DNA of 64,000 nt, taken from Anaerolineales bacterium (GTDB lineage: Bacteria; Chloroflexota; Anaerolineae; Anaerolineales; Villigracilaceae). Made by a program: the position numbers and the translations under genes. Location: positions 1 to 64,000 of the forward strand of contig JAFGKO010000241.1 of the NCBI GenBank assembly GCA_016928525.1, in the 5' to 3' direction. Positions 53,401 to 61,522 of the stretch are shown here, piece by piece (within the stretch, counting starts at the first letter, position 1; every line of letters starts with the position of its first letter). The notes below the pieces were generated by a model. The model saw nothing but the letters and a program-made list of their open reading frames with translations, made no database searches and was not told where the DNA came from.

Positions 53401-56387
53401 CCGAAGATACTTTCGGGGTACCAAGCTATGAACCGGCCTACACACTGGTAGGCAGCAGCAATCTGTCTACTGGCGCGGACGGCAAGGCGCGCCTTTCATT
53501 TACGCCCGAAGAGCCAGGCACGTACATGCTGGATGTCTTTGGCGGCGGGGCGCGCACGCAAATCCTGCTGTGGGTCACGGGTGGGGAGAATGCTGCCTGG
53601 CCCAGCCTGTTGAACGATCAGGTCAAGTTGACTGCCGACCAGGTAACGTACCTGCCCGGTCAGGCGGCGAATATTTTCATTCCCAATCCCTTTGGCGAAC
53701 GCGTGCGGGCTCTGGTCACAGTGGAGCGCGGAAAAGTGTTGAGCGCCGAAGTTCTGACGATGGACGTGACTGGCTCGACGTATTCCCTGGACTTGACAGA
53801 TGAGCATGCGCCCAATGTGTACGTGGCTGCCACGCTGCTTGGTCCAGATAACCAGTTCCGCCAGGGATATGTGACCGTGGAAGTCGAGCCGACGGCGCAG
53901 GAATTACAGGTAGAGTTGACCGCCCAGCCGGAAATCAATGAGCCGCGCGGCGAAATGACCTTACAATTGCGCGTCACGGATAGCGCAGGCGAGCCGGTTG
54001 CGGGCGAATTCTCGCTCTCGGTTGTCGATAAAGCCGTGCTGGCACTGGCCGATCCAAATTCTCCCGATATCCTGCCTGCATTCTATGGAAAGCAGTCATT
54101 GGGCGTGAGCACCGGTCTTTCCCTGGCGGTCTACAGTGGACGATTTGTGTTCCAGCCACCGGGACGTGGCGGTGGCGGCGGCGATGGTGTAATTCCAGTC
54201 CGCGAGGAGTTTCCAGATACGGCTTACTGGAACCCGACCTTTATCACCGATGCGGATGGCTTTGGCCAGGTGACTGTGACGTTGCCCGACAGCCTGACTA
54301 CCTGGTTCGTTGAAACGCGCGGGCTGACCGTCGATATGCGTGTCGGGCAGGCTGAGACGGAAGTCGTGACCACCAAGCCGCTGCTTGTCCGCCCGGTCAC
54401 GCCGCGCTTCCTGGTGAATGGCGACCATGTAGAGCTGGCAGCCATCGTTCACAATAATACAGATGCAAGCCTGAGCACGACGGTCGCTTTGGATGCCAGC
54501 GGCTTTACCCTGGATGACCCTGGTCAGGCCTCCCAAACGGTGGAGGTGCCTGCCAATAGCCGTGCGCGCGTGACCTGGTGGGGCACGGCTGAGGATACAG
54601 AGCAGGCCGACCTGGTTTTCGCTGTCAGCAGCAACACGGGCGGCCAATCCCTCAGCGATGCAGCCAAGCCGGCTCTCGGTCCGTTGCCGATCCGCAAATA
54701 TGTCACACCGCAGACCTTCCTCACGGCTGGCATGCTGACCGATGCGGGTAGGAGTCAGGAGGTCATCAGCCTGCCACGCAGCTTCTCGCCCACGGGCGGC
54801 AGGCTGGACCTGGAGATGTCGCCTTCGCTGGCTGCCTCCCTGCTCAACAGCCTGGAGGCCTTGCCCACGCCTTCCTGCACTTGTAACAACGAAGCGGTGC
54901 TTTCCTATTTCCTGCCCAACCTGGAAACCTATCGTGCTTTGCAGGCTTCCGGCAGGGATGATCCTGTCTTGAAGGCGCGTCTCGATGAAAGCCTGGATGA
55001 CAGCATTACCGCGCTCATCCGCAACCAGAATTCTGACGGTGGCTGGGGCTGGATCCAGGGCAGCGACTCCGACCCGTACATTTCAACATATGTGCTCTTT
55101 GGTTTGGGCCGCGCCCGTTTTGCGGGCGTCAGCATCCCGGATGATACTTTTGTCCGCGCACATGAGTTCTTGCGAGGCTATGCCCTGGCCGATCCTGCAC
55201 TGGGAACCTTCCAACCCTGGGAGCTCGACCGTCTGACCTTCACATTCTTTGCCCTGGGGCACACCAGCGGCTTGCAGGAAGCGGATTGGCCGATTCTCGA
55301 TACCATGTACGATAAACGCGACCAACTCAGCCCCTGGGCGCAAGCGCTGCTGGCGCTCAGCCTCGAAGCCACCGCTCCCAGCAATTCGCGCGCCCGTGAC
55401 CTGATCGCCAACCTCGAAGCCACTGCCGTTCGCACGGGCAGCAGTTCCAACTGGGAGAGCGACTTCGGCTCCTGGCGCAATCCCGGCACGCCGTTGTATA
55501 CCACGGCGGTTGTTGTTTATGCCCTGGCACAGCGCGATCCTGCCGCGCCGGTGCTAATCGAAGCCGTCCGGTATCTCTCTTCCACTCGCAAGGTGGGTAG
55601 GCTGTGGGGTTCCACCTACGAAGATGCCTGGGTTATTCTCGCTCTCACTGAGGCCATGAAAGGCTTTGGCGAGCTACAAGCTGATTTCACCTTTTCGGCG
55701 GCACTCAATGGCGCGCAACTGGCCAGCGGCGATGTCAGCGGTACCGAGATTTTCACCCCTGTCAGCGCCAGCGTCCCGCTTGAATATCTCTCACCCGCTT
55801 CTCCTAACGCGCTCGTCATCAGCCGCGAATCCGGCCTGGGACGCCTGTACTATCGCGCCTCGCTGCTGCTCAATCGACCGGTCGAATCGGTACAATCGCA
55901 AAATCGCGGTATGGATGTCAGCCGTGCTTACTTTGACGGAAATTGCAAAAGGGACTGCCCGCCTCTTTCCACGCTCGAACTTGCTCCCAATTCCAGACTC
56001 ACCGCGCGCCTGACGTTGACCCTGCCAAACGACTCCTACTACGTCATGCTCGAAGATTACATCCCTGCAGGGACGGAGATCCTGGACCAAACCCTCAAGA
56101 CCAGCCAGCAGGGCGAAGATGGGACAGACGTACAGGTCCTCTACGATACGGACGATCCCTTTGCACGCGGTTGGGGTTGGTGGTACTTCAACGAGCCGCA
56201 GATTCGCGATGACCGCATCACCTGGACGGCCAATTACCTCCCCGCCGGAACCTACGAGTTGACCTACACCCTCATTCCCACACAGGCGGGCGAATTTCGC
56301 GTGCTGCCCGCGCACGCCTGGCAGGCCTTCTTCCCGGACGTGCAGGGCACCAGTGCAGGAACGATATTTGAGGTAACGACAAAATAG
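50484..56387 (+). CDS. Alpha-2-macroglobulin-like lipoprotein, thioester motif not recognisable
   Basis: A giant envelope protein of 1967 residues. The signal LAYLMLAVLLTFSCALPSL ends at a likely lipidated Cys, then a Pro/Thr linker. Residues about 50-430 hold three Ig-like (Big_5) domains (VLAEVLPLDGSQLGPDQSIT, FNQPVVPLGTD, FNQAMDPFSLENGF). Macroglobulin domains follow, with MG2 at about 691 (YTDRPIYRPGQTVYFRGVSR) and the A2M domain at about 1246 (DTAYWNPTFITDADGFGQVT). The thioester helical domain begins near 1455 and has toroid helices (LIRNQNSDGGWGWIQGSDSD). Where GCxEQ is expected the sequence is PSCTCNNEAVLSYFLP: no GCxEQ, so no covalent trap. Proteinase inhibition by bait-and-trap without the thioester, or an adhesion role, is possible. 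The start at 50484 follows GAGGG. Confidence 0.9.
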   Translation: MNRLSPQKSFHTLAYLMLAVLLTFSCALPSLPTRQPEPTPTSVQQESLPPVLAEVLPLDGSQLGPDQSITFYFSQSMDRNSVEAALFGLPSGSRTWSDNSTLTFTPDSPYEADAEITVAILTSAKAANGMRLVAPVTLTYHTSSLLRAMNFLPTPASRDIDPKAAVAVTFNQPVVPLGTDESLPEGLSLDPPAMGHGEWLSTSTYVFYPEPSLAGGETYTASLNTDLISTGGAELDLTGSSIAWSFETALPRLVSVEPSSEQTLALGPTFKLTFNQAMDPFSLENGFVFLGGGIPVTGEITWNDDNTVMTFKPDEQLDRSSTYKLSITKDAKAVSGTPIALEQHYQYFTYGDFSVQGSEPAEGQAKAENGNVRIFFTAPPKHVDDLEEYISLSPELSNQGVYLDGTTLNISGFYLPESEYTLIISPDLVDEWGQPLGGEFELTFRTPAATPSLNVSYWGNVYFVRPDEPVLRATATNIQRADVSIAPLTFSDFQLLTGPGGYEALQTFAPQNPVTHSYSYRLPPSRSQPITLPLAEAGEELAPGFYHVQADSPQLNQAVGKTDFNVTARAGGFNTHIYLVAASNVNLTIKMGATDALLWATDLRTNEPVSASFTIYENEGAEVISAQTDAQGLWQGNFSPQENPGQTFTAVLSEPGQGDFGVAQTSWSSGVGPWEFGISSNPRPPEPETYLYTDRPIYRPGQTVYFRGVSRQAFNGRYTLPEFSSVSLELRDYNGRSLQTFDLPLSPYGTFHGEFQLSLEAQPGYYSLTNDDLRAYLSFDVAEYRKPEIELSVVFAEEQVKAGEQVRVESEAQYYFGSPAGDVDVQWSLYERPTYFYLPGYQTGVIDDDWLIPNWARDGNFGRMLESGTTRTNPDGTLSLDLPDIPVSDTPRTLTLELTAQDESGFPVSARAEMIVHPADFYIGLQPDQWVGQSGEAVGFDVFTADWETEASPSKALQAEFKQVEWVRKDPPPEDTFGVPSYEPAYTLVGSSNLSTGADGKARLSFTPEEPGTYMLDVFGGGARTQILLWVTGGENAAWPSLLNDQVKLTADQVTYLPGQAANIFIPNPFGERVRALVTVERGKVLSAEVLTMDVTGSTYSLDLTDEHAPNVYVAATLLGPDNQFRQGYVTVEVEPTAQELQVELTAQPEINEPRGEMTLQLRVTDSAGEPVAGEFSLSVVDKAVLALADPNSPDILPAFYGKQSLGVSTGLSLAVYSGRFVFQPPGRGGGGGDGVIPVREEFPDTAYWNPTFITDADGFGQVTVTLPDSLTTWFVETRGLTVDMRVGQAETEVVTTKPLLVRPVTPRFLVNGDHVELAAIVHNNTDASLSTTVALDASGFTLDDPGQASQTVEVPANSRARVTWWGTAEDTEQADLVFAVSSNTGGQSLSDAAKPALGPLPIRKYVTPQTFLTAGMLTDAGRSQEVISLPRSFSPTGGRLDLEMSPSLAASLLNSLEALPTPSCTCNNEAVLSYFLPNLETYRALQASGRDDPVLKARLDESLDDSITALIRNQNSDGGWGWIQGSDSDPYISTYVLFGLGRARFAGVSIPDDTFVRAHEFLRGYALADPALGTFQPWELDRLTFTFFALGHTSGLQEADWPILDTMYDKRDQLSPWAQALLALSLEATAPSNSRARDLIANLEATAVRTGSSSNWESDFGSWRNPGTPLYTTAVVVYALAQRDPAAPVLIEAVRYLSSTRKVGRLWGSTYEDAWVILALTEAMKGFGELQADFTFSAALNGAQLASGDVSGTEIFTPVSASVPLEYLSPASPNALVISRESGLGRLYYRASLLLNRPVESVQSQNRGMDVSRAYFDGNCKRDCPPLSTLELAPNSRLTARLTLTLPNDSYYVMLEDYIPAGTEILDQTLKTSQQGEDGTDVQVLYDTDDPFARGWGWWYFNEPQIRDDRITWTANYLPAGTYELTYTLIPTQAGEFRVLPAHAWQAFFPDVQGTSAGTIFEVTTK

Positions 56388-56486
56388 TCTGTTTCGTCTT
56401 ATAGGCTGACAGGCCTTACAGGTCACCTGACTTGTAAGACCTGTTCGACTTCATGACTTGTTCGACTTATCCCCCAACGCCATACA

Positions 56487-57001
56487 CTATTGTGACTTAT
56501 GCCTGTCTCCCCGTAGTTCCCTGGCTTGATACGATAGGCCAAGCGCAATCAAAACGATAAATACCACCAGGCCCAGCCCGCCACTCAGGTTGAGCGCCTC
56601 GGTCACCAGCGCTGCGCCCGCCAGCGTCGATAGCGCGATCAACGCCCAATCCAAGAACACGCCGACCAGGATGACCCCAATGATTCCGCCGATGACAAAA
56701 ACCAGCCAGGGCAGCCAGCCATGTTGGAGATGGAAAAGCGGCACCAGGAACTGTAAGGCCAGATAACCGCCCGCCAGGAACCCAGCCAGCCCGATGGCAA
56801 AACGCTGCAAGAAGACCGCTAACAGCGCAGCCAATAACCCGATGCCAAGGCCGATAATACCCCCACCCACTCCGGGCTTTGCAGTAGGCGGTTAGCCAGT
56901 GATAAGCCAGTCACAAAGCCTGCCCCAGCCACGAATAGCCAGAAGACCTTGCGCCCGAAGAACAATAGCCCTGCGTCGATCAAAACGTTAAGAATTGCCA
57001 T
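56487..57001 (-). pseudogene. Membrane protein gene (DUF4203-like) broken by a one-base frameshift
   Basis: The gene starts ATG 57001 (AILNVLIDAGLLFFGRKVFW, LFVAGAGFVTGLSLANRLLQ) and reads to SPEWVG, then leaves frame and stops at 56819. The continuation GIIGLGIGLLAALLAVFLQR, LAGFLAGGYLALQFLVPLF and so on to RELRGDRHKSQ is in the next frame. One extra G in the five-G run (CCCCC at 56860-56864 on plus) would join them into one protein of about 171 residues with six or seven hydrophobic segments. This is either a real mutation or a homopolymer sequencing error. Function unknown. Confidence 0.75.
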
Positions 57002-57019
57002 GCGTACCTCTTACTGGAT

Positions 57020-57052
57020 ATCCTTGCGAAGGCTCTAAACCTTCGCAAGGAT
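57020..57052 (-). terminator. Hairpin at the end of the rhomboid gene
   Basis: ATCCTTGCGAAGG, loop CTCTAAA, CCTTCGCAAGGAT: a perfect 13-bp stem that touches the rhomboid stop codon. There is no T run on the minus strand, so termination is uncertain. Confidence 0.55.
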
Positions 57053-57825
57053 TATTGTACAAAAGGAAACCACATCCCTATCGCGGCCAGCGTGCAAAAG
57101 ATAATAGCCACAACAGCAGCACCGACAATAACGTCGCGTGGCTCGCGCCGGTCCACAACTCGCAAGTCAGGAGTAATTCCCTGTACTTCCCAGTGCGGCC
57201 CGGCAAACCAGGCGAAGATCAGGCCGCCCATCAGGCCGCCGACGTGCCCCCAGTTGTCGATGCCAGGTTGCAGACCCAGGAACAGGTTGATGGCCACCAC
57301 AAAAATCACATTGTTGAGCGCGCCTTTCACCTGCGCTCCGAACAGTTTGCGGTTCTGGAACAGGAAGATGCCTTCCGCACCGATCAAACCGAAGATGGCG
57401 CCGGATGCCCCAATCGAATAAGCGCTTGAAAACAGGAACGAGAATACGGTTCCGGCGAAGCCGCCCAAGAGGTAGAGCAGCAGGAAACGTCCGTGGCCAT
57501 AGCGGCGTTCCAGACCAGCGCCAAAGGCGTTCAGGGCGTACATATTGAAGCCAATATGCAGGATCGATCCGTGCAACAGCATGGGGGTGAAAAAACGCCA
57601 CAGTTGACCGGCACGGATGGCATCATTGGCCTTGGCGCCCAGTCCGACTGCGAGGTCGTAGCCATAGATAAACTGCGTCAACAGTTGTATCAGATACGCA
57701 ATCACCGTGATGCCCAGGATCGTGTAAGTCACACGCGGGGAAGAAGCTGGCAGAGTAATGGGAACAGATCGCGGCTGGGGGGGAGGCGGAGTGTAGTTCT
57801 CTTCGGGGGGCTGGTTCATGTTCAC
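57052..57825 (-). CDS. Rhomboid-family intramembrane serine protease
   Basis: A 257-residue membrane protease with six helices: HIGFNMYALNAFGAGLERRY (the conserved N-rich helix), FSSAYSIGASGAIFGLIGAE with the catalytic Ser of GASG, and NWGHVGGLMGGLIFAW with the catalytic His. A Pro-rich cytosolic N-terminus (PPEENYTPPPPQPRSVP) precedes the first helix. The GTG start overlaps the gmk stop (GTGA), so the two are coupled; an ATG two codons later could also serve. Substrates unknown. Confidence 0.93.
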   Translation of the reverse strand: MNMNQPPEENYTPPPPQPRSVPITLPASSPRVTYTILGITVIAYLIQLLTQFIYGYDLAVGLGAKANDAIRAGQLWRFFTPMLLHGSILHIGFNMYALNAFGAGLERRYGHGRFLLLYLLGGFAGTVFSFLFSSAYSIGASGAIFGLIGAEGIFLFQNRKLFGAQVKGALNNVIFVVAINLFLGLQPGIDNWGHVGGLMGGLIFAWFAGPHWEVQGITPDLRVVDRREPRDVIVGAAVVAIIFCTLAAIGMWFPFVQ

Positions 57826-58445
57826 AAAGTCACCTTGCGATGGTCCACGCGGTGATGCTCAGCAGCAATGATCGCGCCGACGGTGTCCACAGTTTTATCC
57901 AATTGGTTATCGTGATTGATGATTACGTAGTCGAAGGCCTCTGCCCGTTTCAGTTCCTTGCGGGCAGTGGCGATGCGCAGCGCCAACTCCTCGGGTTTTT
58001 CGGTCTTGCGAGCTTTCAGGCGTTCCACCAGTTCATCTTCGCTTCCAGTGGTGAGGAAGATCAGCAGGGCTCCGGGCACCAACTTGCGGACGGTTTCCGC
58101 ACCCTGTACATCCAAACGCATGACCACATCCTTGCCACTGGCCAGCGCCTCGCGCACCTGTTGTTTGGGGATGCCTTTGTAATCACCGTAAACGACGGCA
58201 TATTCGATCAATTCGTTTTGTTCGATCATGCGGGCAAACTCTTCCTTGGAAACGAAGAAGTAATCCACCCCATGCACCTCGTTCTCACGTATGGGGCGGG
58301 TGTTGGCCGTGACTACAAAATGAAAGGGCATGCCACGTTCTTTCATGCGCTGCACGACGGTGTCCTTGCCTACGCCGGAGGGGCCGGAGATGACGATCAA
58401 CAATGGTTGGGGGGTTAGGATGCTGAATTCGGGATCAGGGTTCAT
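57822..58445 (-). CDS. gmk: Guanylate kinase
   Basis: Phosphorylates GMP to GDP. 207 residues from ATG 58445: LLIVISGPSGVGKDTVVQRM (P-loop, with Asp where Ser or Thr follows in many), FVVTANTRPIRENEVHGVDY (GMP site), FVSKEEFARMIEQNELIEYA, YGDYKGIPKQQVREAL and VMRLDVQGAETVRKL. The TANTRP variant replaces the common SxTTRxPR. Upstream codons read through a hairpin and are rejected. TACAAT lies 6 bases before the ATG. Coupled to the rhomboid gene. Confidence 0.95.
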   Translation of the reverse strand: MNPDPEFSILTPQPLLIVISGPSGVGKDTVVQRMKERGMPFHFVVTANTRPIRENEVHGVDYFFVSKEEFARMIEQNELIEYAVVYGDYKGIPKQQVREALASGKDVVMRLDVQGAETVRKLVPGALLIFLTTGSEDELVERLKARKTEKPEELALRIATARKELKRAEAFDYVIINHDNQLDKTVDTVGAIIAAEHHRVDHRKVTL

Positions 58446-58515
58446 ACGCGTATTGTATCTTAAACAAACCCTAAAGGTCTTCAAGACCTTTTGGGTTTTT
58501 GATACAATTTGGAAC
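58446..58515. promoter_or_regulatory. Divergent leaderless promoters around a near-perfect hairpin (gmk / fmdB)
   Basis: TACAAT boxes lie 6 bases before the gmk ATG (58452-58457, minus) and 7 bases before the FmdB ATG (58503-58508, plus). Between them AAACCCTAAAGGTCTT and AAGACCTTTTGGGTTT form a 16-bp stem with a one-base loop and one mismatch (58466-58498). Confidence 0.65.
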
Positions 58516-58917
58516 ATGCCAACCTACGATTTTATCTGTCTCGATTGTAAAAAACGTTTCGACCTGTTCATGACCTACAGCGAATACGGGACCAAACCCA
58601 CAGTCTGCTCCCATTGTGGCAGCCAGAACACGCGCCGGCGCATGACCCGCGTGCGCGTCGCCAGGTCAGAGGAGAGCCGCTTAGCAGGTCTCGAAGACTT
58701 TGCCGACCCGTCTGCGTTGGAAGGGTTGGAAGATAACCCGCGGGAATTGGGCCGCATGATGCGCAAGATGGGGAAGGAAATGGGCGAGGAGTTGCCCCCT
58801 GAATTCGACGAGGTGGTAGATCGATTGGAGAAGGGCCAGTCGCCGGAGGAGATCGAGTCCTCGTTGCCAGACCTGGGCGGGGATGATGGCGGCGGTGGCT
58901 TTGATGACGATTTCTAG
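58516..58917 (+). CDS. FmdB-family zinc-ribbon protein
   Basis: A 133-residue small regulatory-type protein. The N-terminal zinc ribbon is PTYDFICLDCKKRFDLFM followed by TVCSHCGSQNTRRRM (two CxxC knuckles). The rest is acidic and helical (NPRELGRMMRKMGKEMGEEL) with an Asp/Gly tail (GGDDGGGGFDDDF). Family members are called FmdB after a putative regulator of formamidase, but most are of unknown role. ATG 58516 is chosen from the family start MPTYDF; the promoter predicts a leaderless mRNA. A terminator follows. Confidence 0.9.
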   Translation: MPTYDFICLDCKKRFDLFMTYSEYGTKPTVCSHCGSQNTRRRMTRVRVARSEESRLAGLEDFADPSALEGLEDNPRELGRMMRKMGKEMGEELPPEFDEVVDRLEKGQSPEEIESSLPDLGGDDGGGGFDDDF

Positions 58918-58923
58918 AATGCC

Positions 58924-58953
58924 AGGAGCGGACGAAAAGTCCGCTCCTTTTTT
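58924..58953 (+). terminator. Intrinsic terminator after the FmdB gene
   Basis: AGGAGCGGAC, loop GAAAA, GTCCGCTCCT, then TTTTTT. Confidence 0.95.
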
Positions 58954-58956
58954 GTC

Positions 58957-58995
58957 TGTCATTGCGAGCCGCCGAAGTGCGGCGGGGCAATGACA
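58957..58995. repeat. TGTCATTGCGAG family, copy 6 (short)
   Basis: TGTCATTGCGAGCCGCCG faces CGGCGGGGCAATGACA around AAGTG. This is the minimal form, with only the two outer arms. Confidence 0.85.
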
Positions 58996-58997
58996 AA

Positions 58998-60233
58998 TTA
59001 CTTCCCGTTCTTACTTAACATCTCTTTCAACGTCAACCCCAGACGGGTGATGCCCTCGCGGATGACTTCCGGCTTGGAGAACGAGAAGTTCAGGCGCATG
59101 GTGTTCTTGCCGCCTTCGTTGGGATAGAAGGCAAATCCAGGCACGAAAGCGACTTTCTTCTCAATGGCAACCTTGAGCACTTCGGCAGCGTCCATACCCT
59201 CTGGCATGATGCCCCACAGGAACATGCCACCCTTGGGATGCGTCCAGCTTACCTCGGAGGGAAAGACCTCTGCCATGGTTTCCAGCATCATATCGCGGCG
59301 CTCTTTATAGGTGGCGCGGATGACTTTGACATGCTCGTCGATGAAGCCGTCCTTGGCCACCTCGTAGGCCACGATCTGGTTGAAGGTGGCGGTGTGCAGG
59401 TCGGCGGCCTGTTTGGTCATGACCAGTTTGCGGATCACTTCCGGCGGTGCGATCACCCAGGCCAGGCGGATGCCCGGAGCCAGCAGCTTCGAGAAAGTGC
59501 TCATGTAGATGACGTTGCCGGTATAGGTCCCGCCGTTGGGACCGCGTATCTGGCTGTCGAGTTGCACCACAGAGGGGAGATGTTCCCCTTCGTAGCGCAA
59601 TTGACCATATGGATCGTCCTCCACAATCGGGACGCCGTATTTGTCGGCCAGTTCCACCAGCTTATGGCGGCGTTCCAGGCTGAGGGTCGAGCCAGACGGA
59701 TTCTGGAAGTTAGGCAGGATATAGATGAATTTGGGGCCGACGCGCAGGGCCTGCTCCAGTTCATCCACGATCATGCCGTTCTCGTCCGACCGAACGGATA
59801 CATATTGCGCACCGTAGGCATTCCAGGCCTGTAGCGCGCCCAGGTAGGTGGGTGATTCGACCACGATGTAGTCACCGCGGTTGATGAATAGACGCCCGAT
59901 GAAGTCCAGCGCTTGCTGAGAGCCAGAAGTGATCATAATGTTATCCGGCGAGACTTCGACCGAAAAACGGGCGTTGTGCCGGGCGATCATCTCTCTTAGC
60001 GGACGATAGCCCTCGGTGGTGCTGTATTGCAAGGCCTGCGCGCCCTGTTCGTTCAACACGATGTTGCAGGCTTCCTGAAATTCTTTGACCGGGAAAACTT
60101 CCGGCGCCGGCAGCCCGCCGCCAAAGGAAATGATGTCGGGCTGCTCAGTCAGTTTGAGCAGTTCACGGATGACGGAACTGCCCATGCGGGACTGTCGGTG
60201 AGCGTAGCGGTATTCCCAGGGTGTATGGTGCAT
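58998..60233 (-). CDS. PLP-dependent aminotransferase, class I/II (LysN/2-aminoadipate type)
   Basis: A 411-residue transaminase: IISFGGGLPAPEVFPVKEFQ, LQYSTTEGYRPLREMIARHN, MITSGSQQALDFIGRLFINR, IYILPNFQNPSGSTLSLERR, PIVEDDPYGQLRYEGEHLPS, and the PLP lysine in STFSKLLAPGIRLAWVIAPP. The C-terminus is TMRLNFSFSKPEVIREGITR. This set is typical of the MocR-like aminotransferases such as LysN, which use 2-aminoadipate, branched-chain or aromatic amino acids. No DNA-binding domain is fused. It stands alone, so the substrate is open. Confidence 0.9.
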   Translation of the reverse strand: MHHTPWEYRYAHRQSRMGSSVIRELLKLTEQPDIISFGGGLPAPEVFPVKEFQEACNIVLNEQGAQALQYSTTEGYRPLREMIARHNARFSVEVSPDNIMITSGSQQALDFIGRLFINRGDYIVVESPTYLGALQAWNAYGAQYVSVRSDENGMIVDELEQALRVGPKFIYILPNFQNPSGSTLSLERRHKLVELADKYGVPIVEDDPYGQLRYEGEHLPSVVQLDSQIRGPNGGTYTGNVIYMSTFSKLLAPGIRLAWVIAPPEVIRKLVMTKQAADLHTATFNQIVAYEVAKDGFIDEHVKVIRATYKERRDMMLETMAEVFPSEVSWTHPKGGMFLWGIMPEGMDAAEVLKVAIEKKVAFVPGFAFYPNEGGKNTMRLNFSFSKPEVIREGITRLGLTLKEMLSKNGK

Positions 60234-60260
60234 TCTTACTCCTTAGAATGTTTTTTCGAC

Positions 60261-60370
60261 TGTCATTGTAAGCAAGCGTGGCGAATACGGCAATCTCAGG
60301 GCTCATGCGAACCATCGTTTCCGGGTTGCTCGAGACTGTCACATCGGCCTACGGTCTCCTCGCAGTGACA
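60261..60370. repeat. Dispersed inverted repeat, TGTCATTGCGAG family, copy 7 (degenerate)
   Basis: Begins TGTCATTGTAAG and ends CTCGCAGTGACA, with inner CGGCAATCTC and GAGACTGTCAC. Confidence 0.8.
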
Positions 60371-60547
60371 TAGGCTGGAACTAAAAAGGCCTGGCAGGTA
60401 TGTGTGTACCCGTCAGGCCTGCTGTGTCAAGGCATGAGGAGGATAATAAGGAATCGACCTAATATCACACTCATGGCAACCTTATCTTACCTGTTTTTGA
60501 GTTTCTGTGCAACTGACAGATTCGACAAGTTTTTGTGATAGTTGAAT
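60371..60547. other. Rest of the 314-bp gap upstream of the aminotransferase
   Basis: AGGCCTGGCAGGTA and TACCCGTCAGGCCT form an imperfect hairpin at 60388-60421, related to the ACCTGACAGG family. The following bases to prs are moderately A+T-rich; I see no gene, tRNA or clear promoter. Confidence 0.5.
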
Positions 60548-61522
60548 TTACTCCCCATACACAAACAGGTCGCCAAGCGACTCGCGGTGGAAGTTATGCT
60601 CGATAGCTCCTGCAAAAGCGGCCGCTACCGAGAGCACCGTCAGCTTGGGATGCCGTGCCTCCAGCGGGGTGTGGACTGTGTCGGTCGTCACGATCTCGCT
60701 GATCTGTGGCACCGCAGCCAACCGGTCCAGGCCGCCGCGGGTGAAGACGCCGTGCGTACACATGACCAGGATGTCTTCCACGCCATCTTCGATCAGCAGT
60801 CGACTGAGCTCCAGGATCGAACCGCCGGTGGCGATCTCGTCATCGTAGACCAGCGCCTTTTTATGTCCGTGGACGGTGCTGCCAACCAACCCGCTGATGC
60901 GCACTTCGCTGTCGGAGACGCGTTCCTTGTTCCCGGCAGCGACGGGCAGGCCCAGACTTTGGGCGAAGCGCGCCGCCGACTTAGCCTGTCCCATATCAGG
61001 CGAGACGATGATCGTGTCGCCCAGGTCGCGCCCGGCCAGATATTCCCTGAAGACCGGACGGCTGCTGAGATGGTCGGTAGGCAGGTCGAAGAAGCCGTGC
61101 ACCTGTGGGGAGTGCAGCATCATGGTCATGACGTGGGTAGCGCCAGCGGTCTTCAGTAGGTTAGCGACCAACCGGGCGGTGATGGAGATACGCGGTGCGT
61201 CCTTTTTATCAGAACGGGCGAAGGAAAAGTAGGGGATGACGGCGTGCGCTTCAGATGCCGCGGCGCTGCGGGCGATGTCGAGCATCATCAGCAGTTCGAC
61301 CAGGTGGTCATTGACCGGCTGCGAGAGTGATTGCACGATGAAGACTTTGCGGTAGCGCACGGACGCGCCTAACTGCACATACAGGTTGTCGTTGCTGAAA
61401 CGTGAGATGTGTGTTTCTTCGAGTGGGACACCCAACCGTTTGGCGATGTTTCCCGCTAATTGTGGATTGGAACTACCGCTAAAAAAACGCACTTCGGAGG
61501 AGTCAATAGATGGTTTGTTCAT
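60548..61522 (-). CDS. prs: Ribose-phosphate pyrophosphokinase (PRPP synthetase)
   Basis: Makes PRPP from ribose 5-phosphate and ATP for nucleotide, His and Trp synthesis. 324 residues: VRFFSGSSNPQLAGNIAKRL, FSNDNLYVQLGASVRYRKVF (the E of the classical FSDGE is N here), VIPYFSFARSDKKDAPRISI, THVMTMMLHSPQVHGFFDLP, IIVSPDMGQAKSAARFAQSL and the PRPP loop ALVYDDEIATGGSIL. The ATGA overlap with the upstream GNAT gene couples them. PyrE, a PRPP user, is 2 kb upstream in the same direction. Confidence 0.94.
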   Translation of the reverse strand: MNKPSIDSSEVRFFSGSSNPQLAGNIAKRLGVPLEETHISRFSNDNLYVQLGASVRYRKVFIVQSLSQPVNDHLVELLMMLDIARSAAASEAHAVIPYFSFARSDKKDAPRISITARLVANLLKTAGATHVMTMMLHSPQVHGFFDLPTDHLSSRPVFREYLAGRDLGDTIIVSPDMGQAKSAARFAQSLGLPVAAGNKERVSDSEVRISGLVGSTVHGHKKALVYDDEIATGGSILELSRLLIEDGVEDILVMCTHGVFTRGGLDRLAAVPQISEIVTTDTVHTPLEARHPKLTVLSVAAAFAGAIEHNFHRESLGDLFVYGE

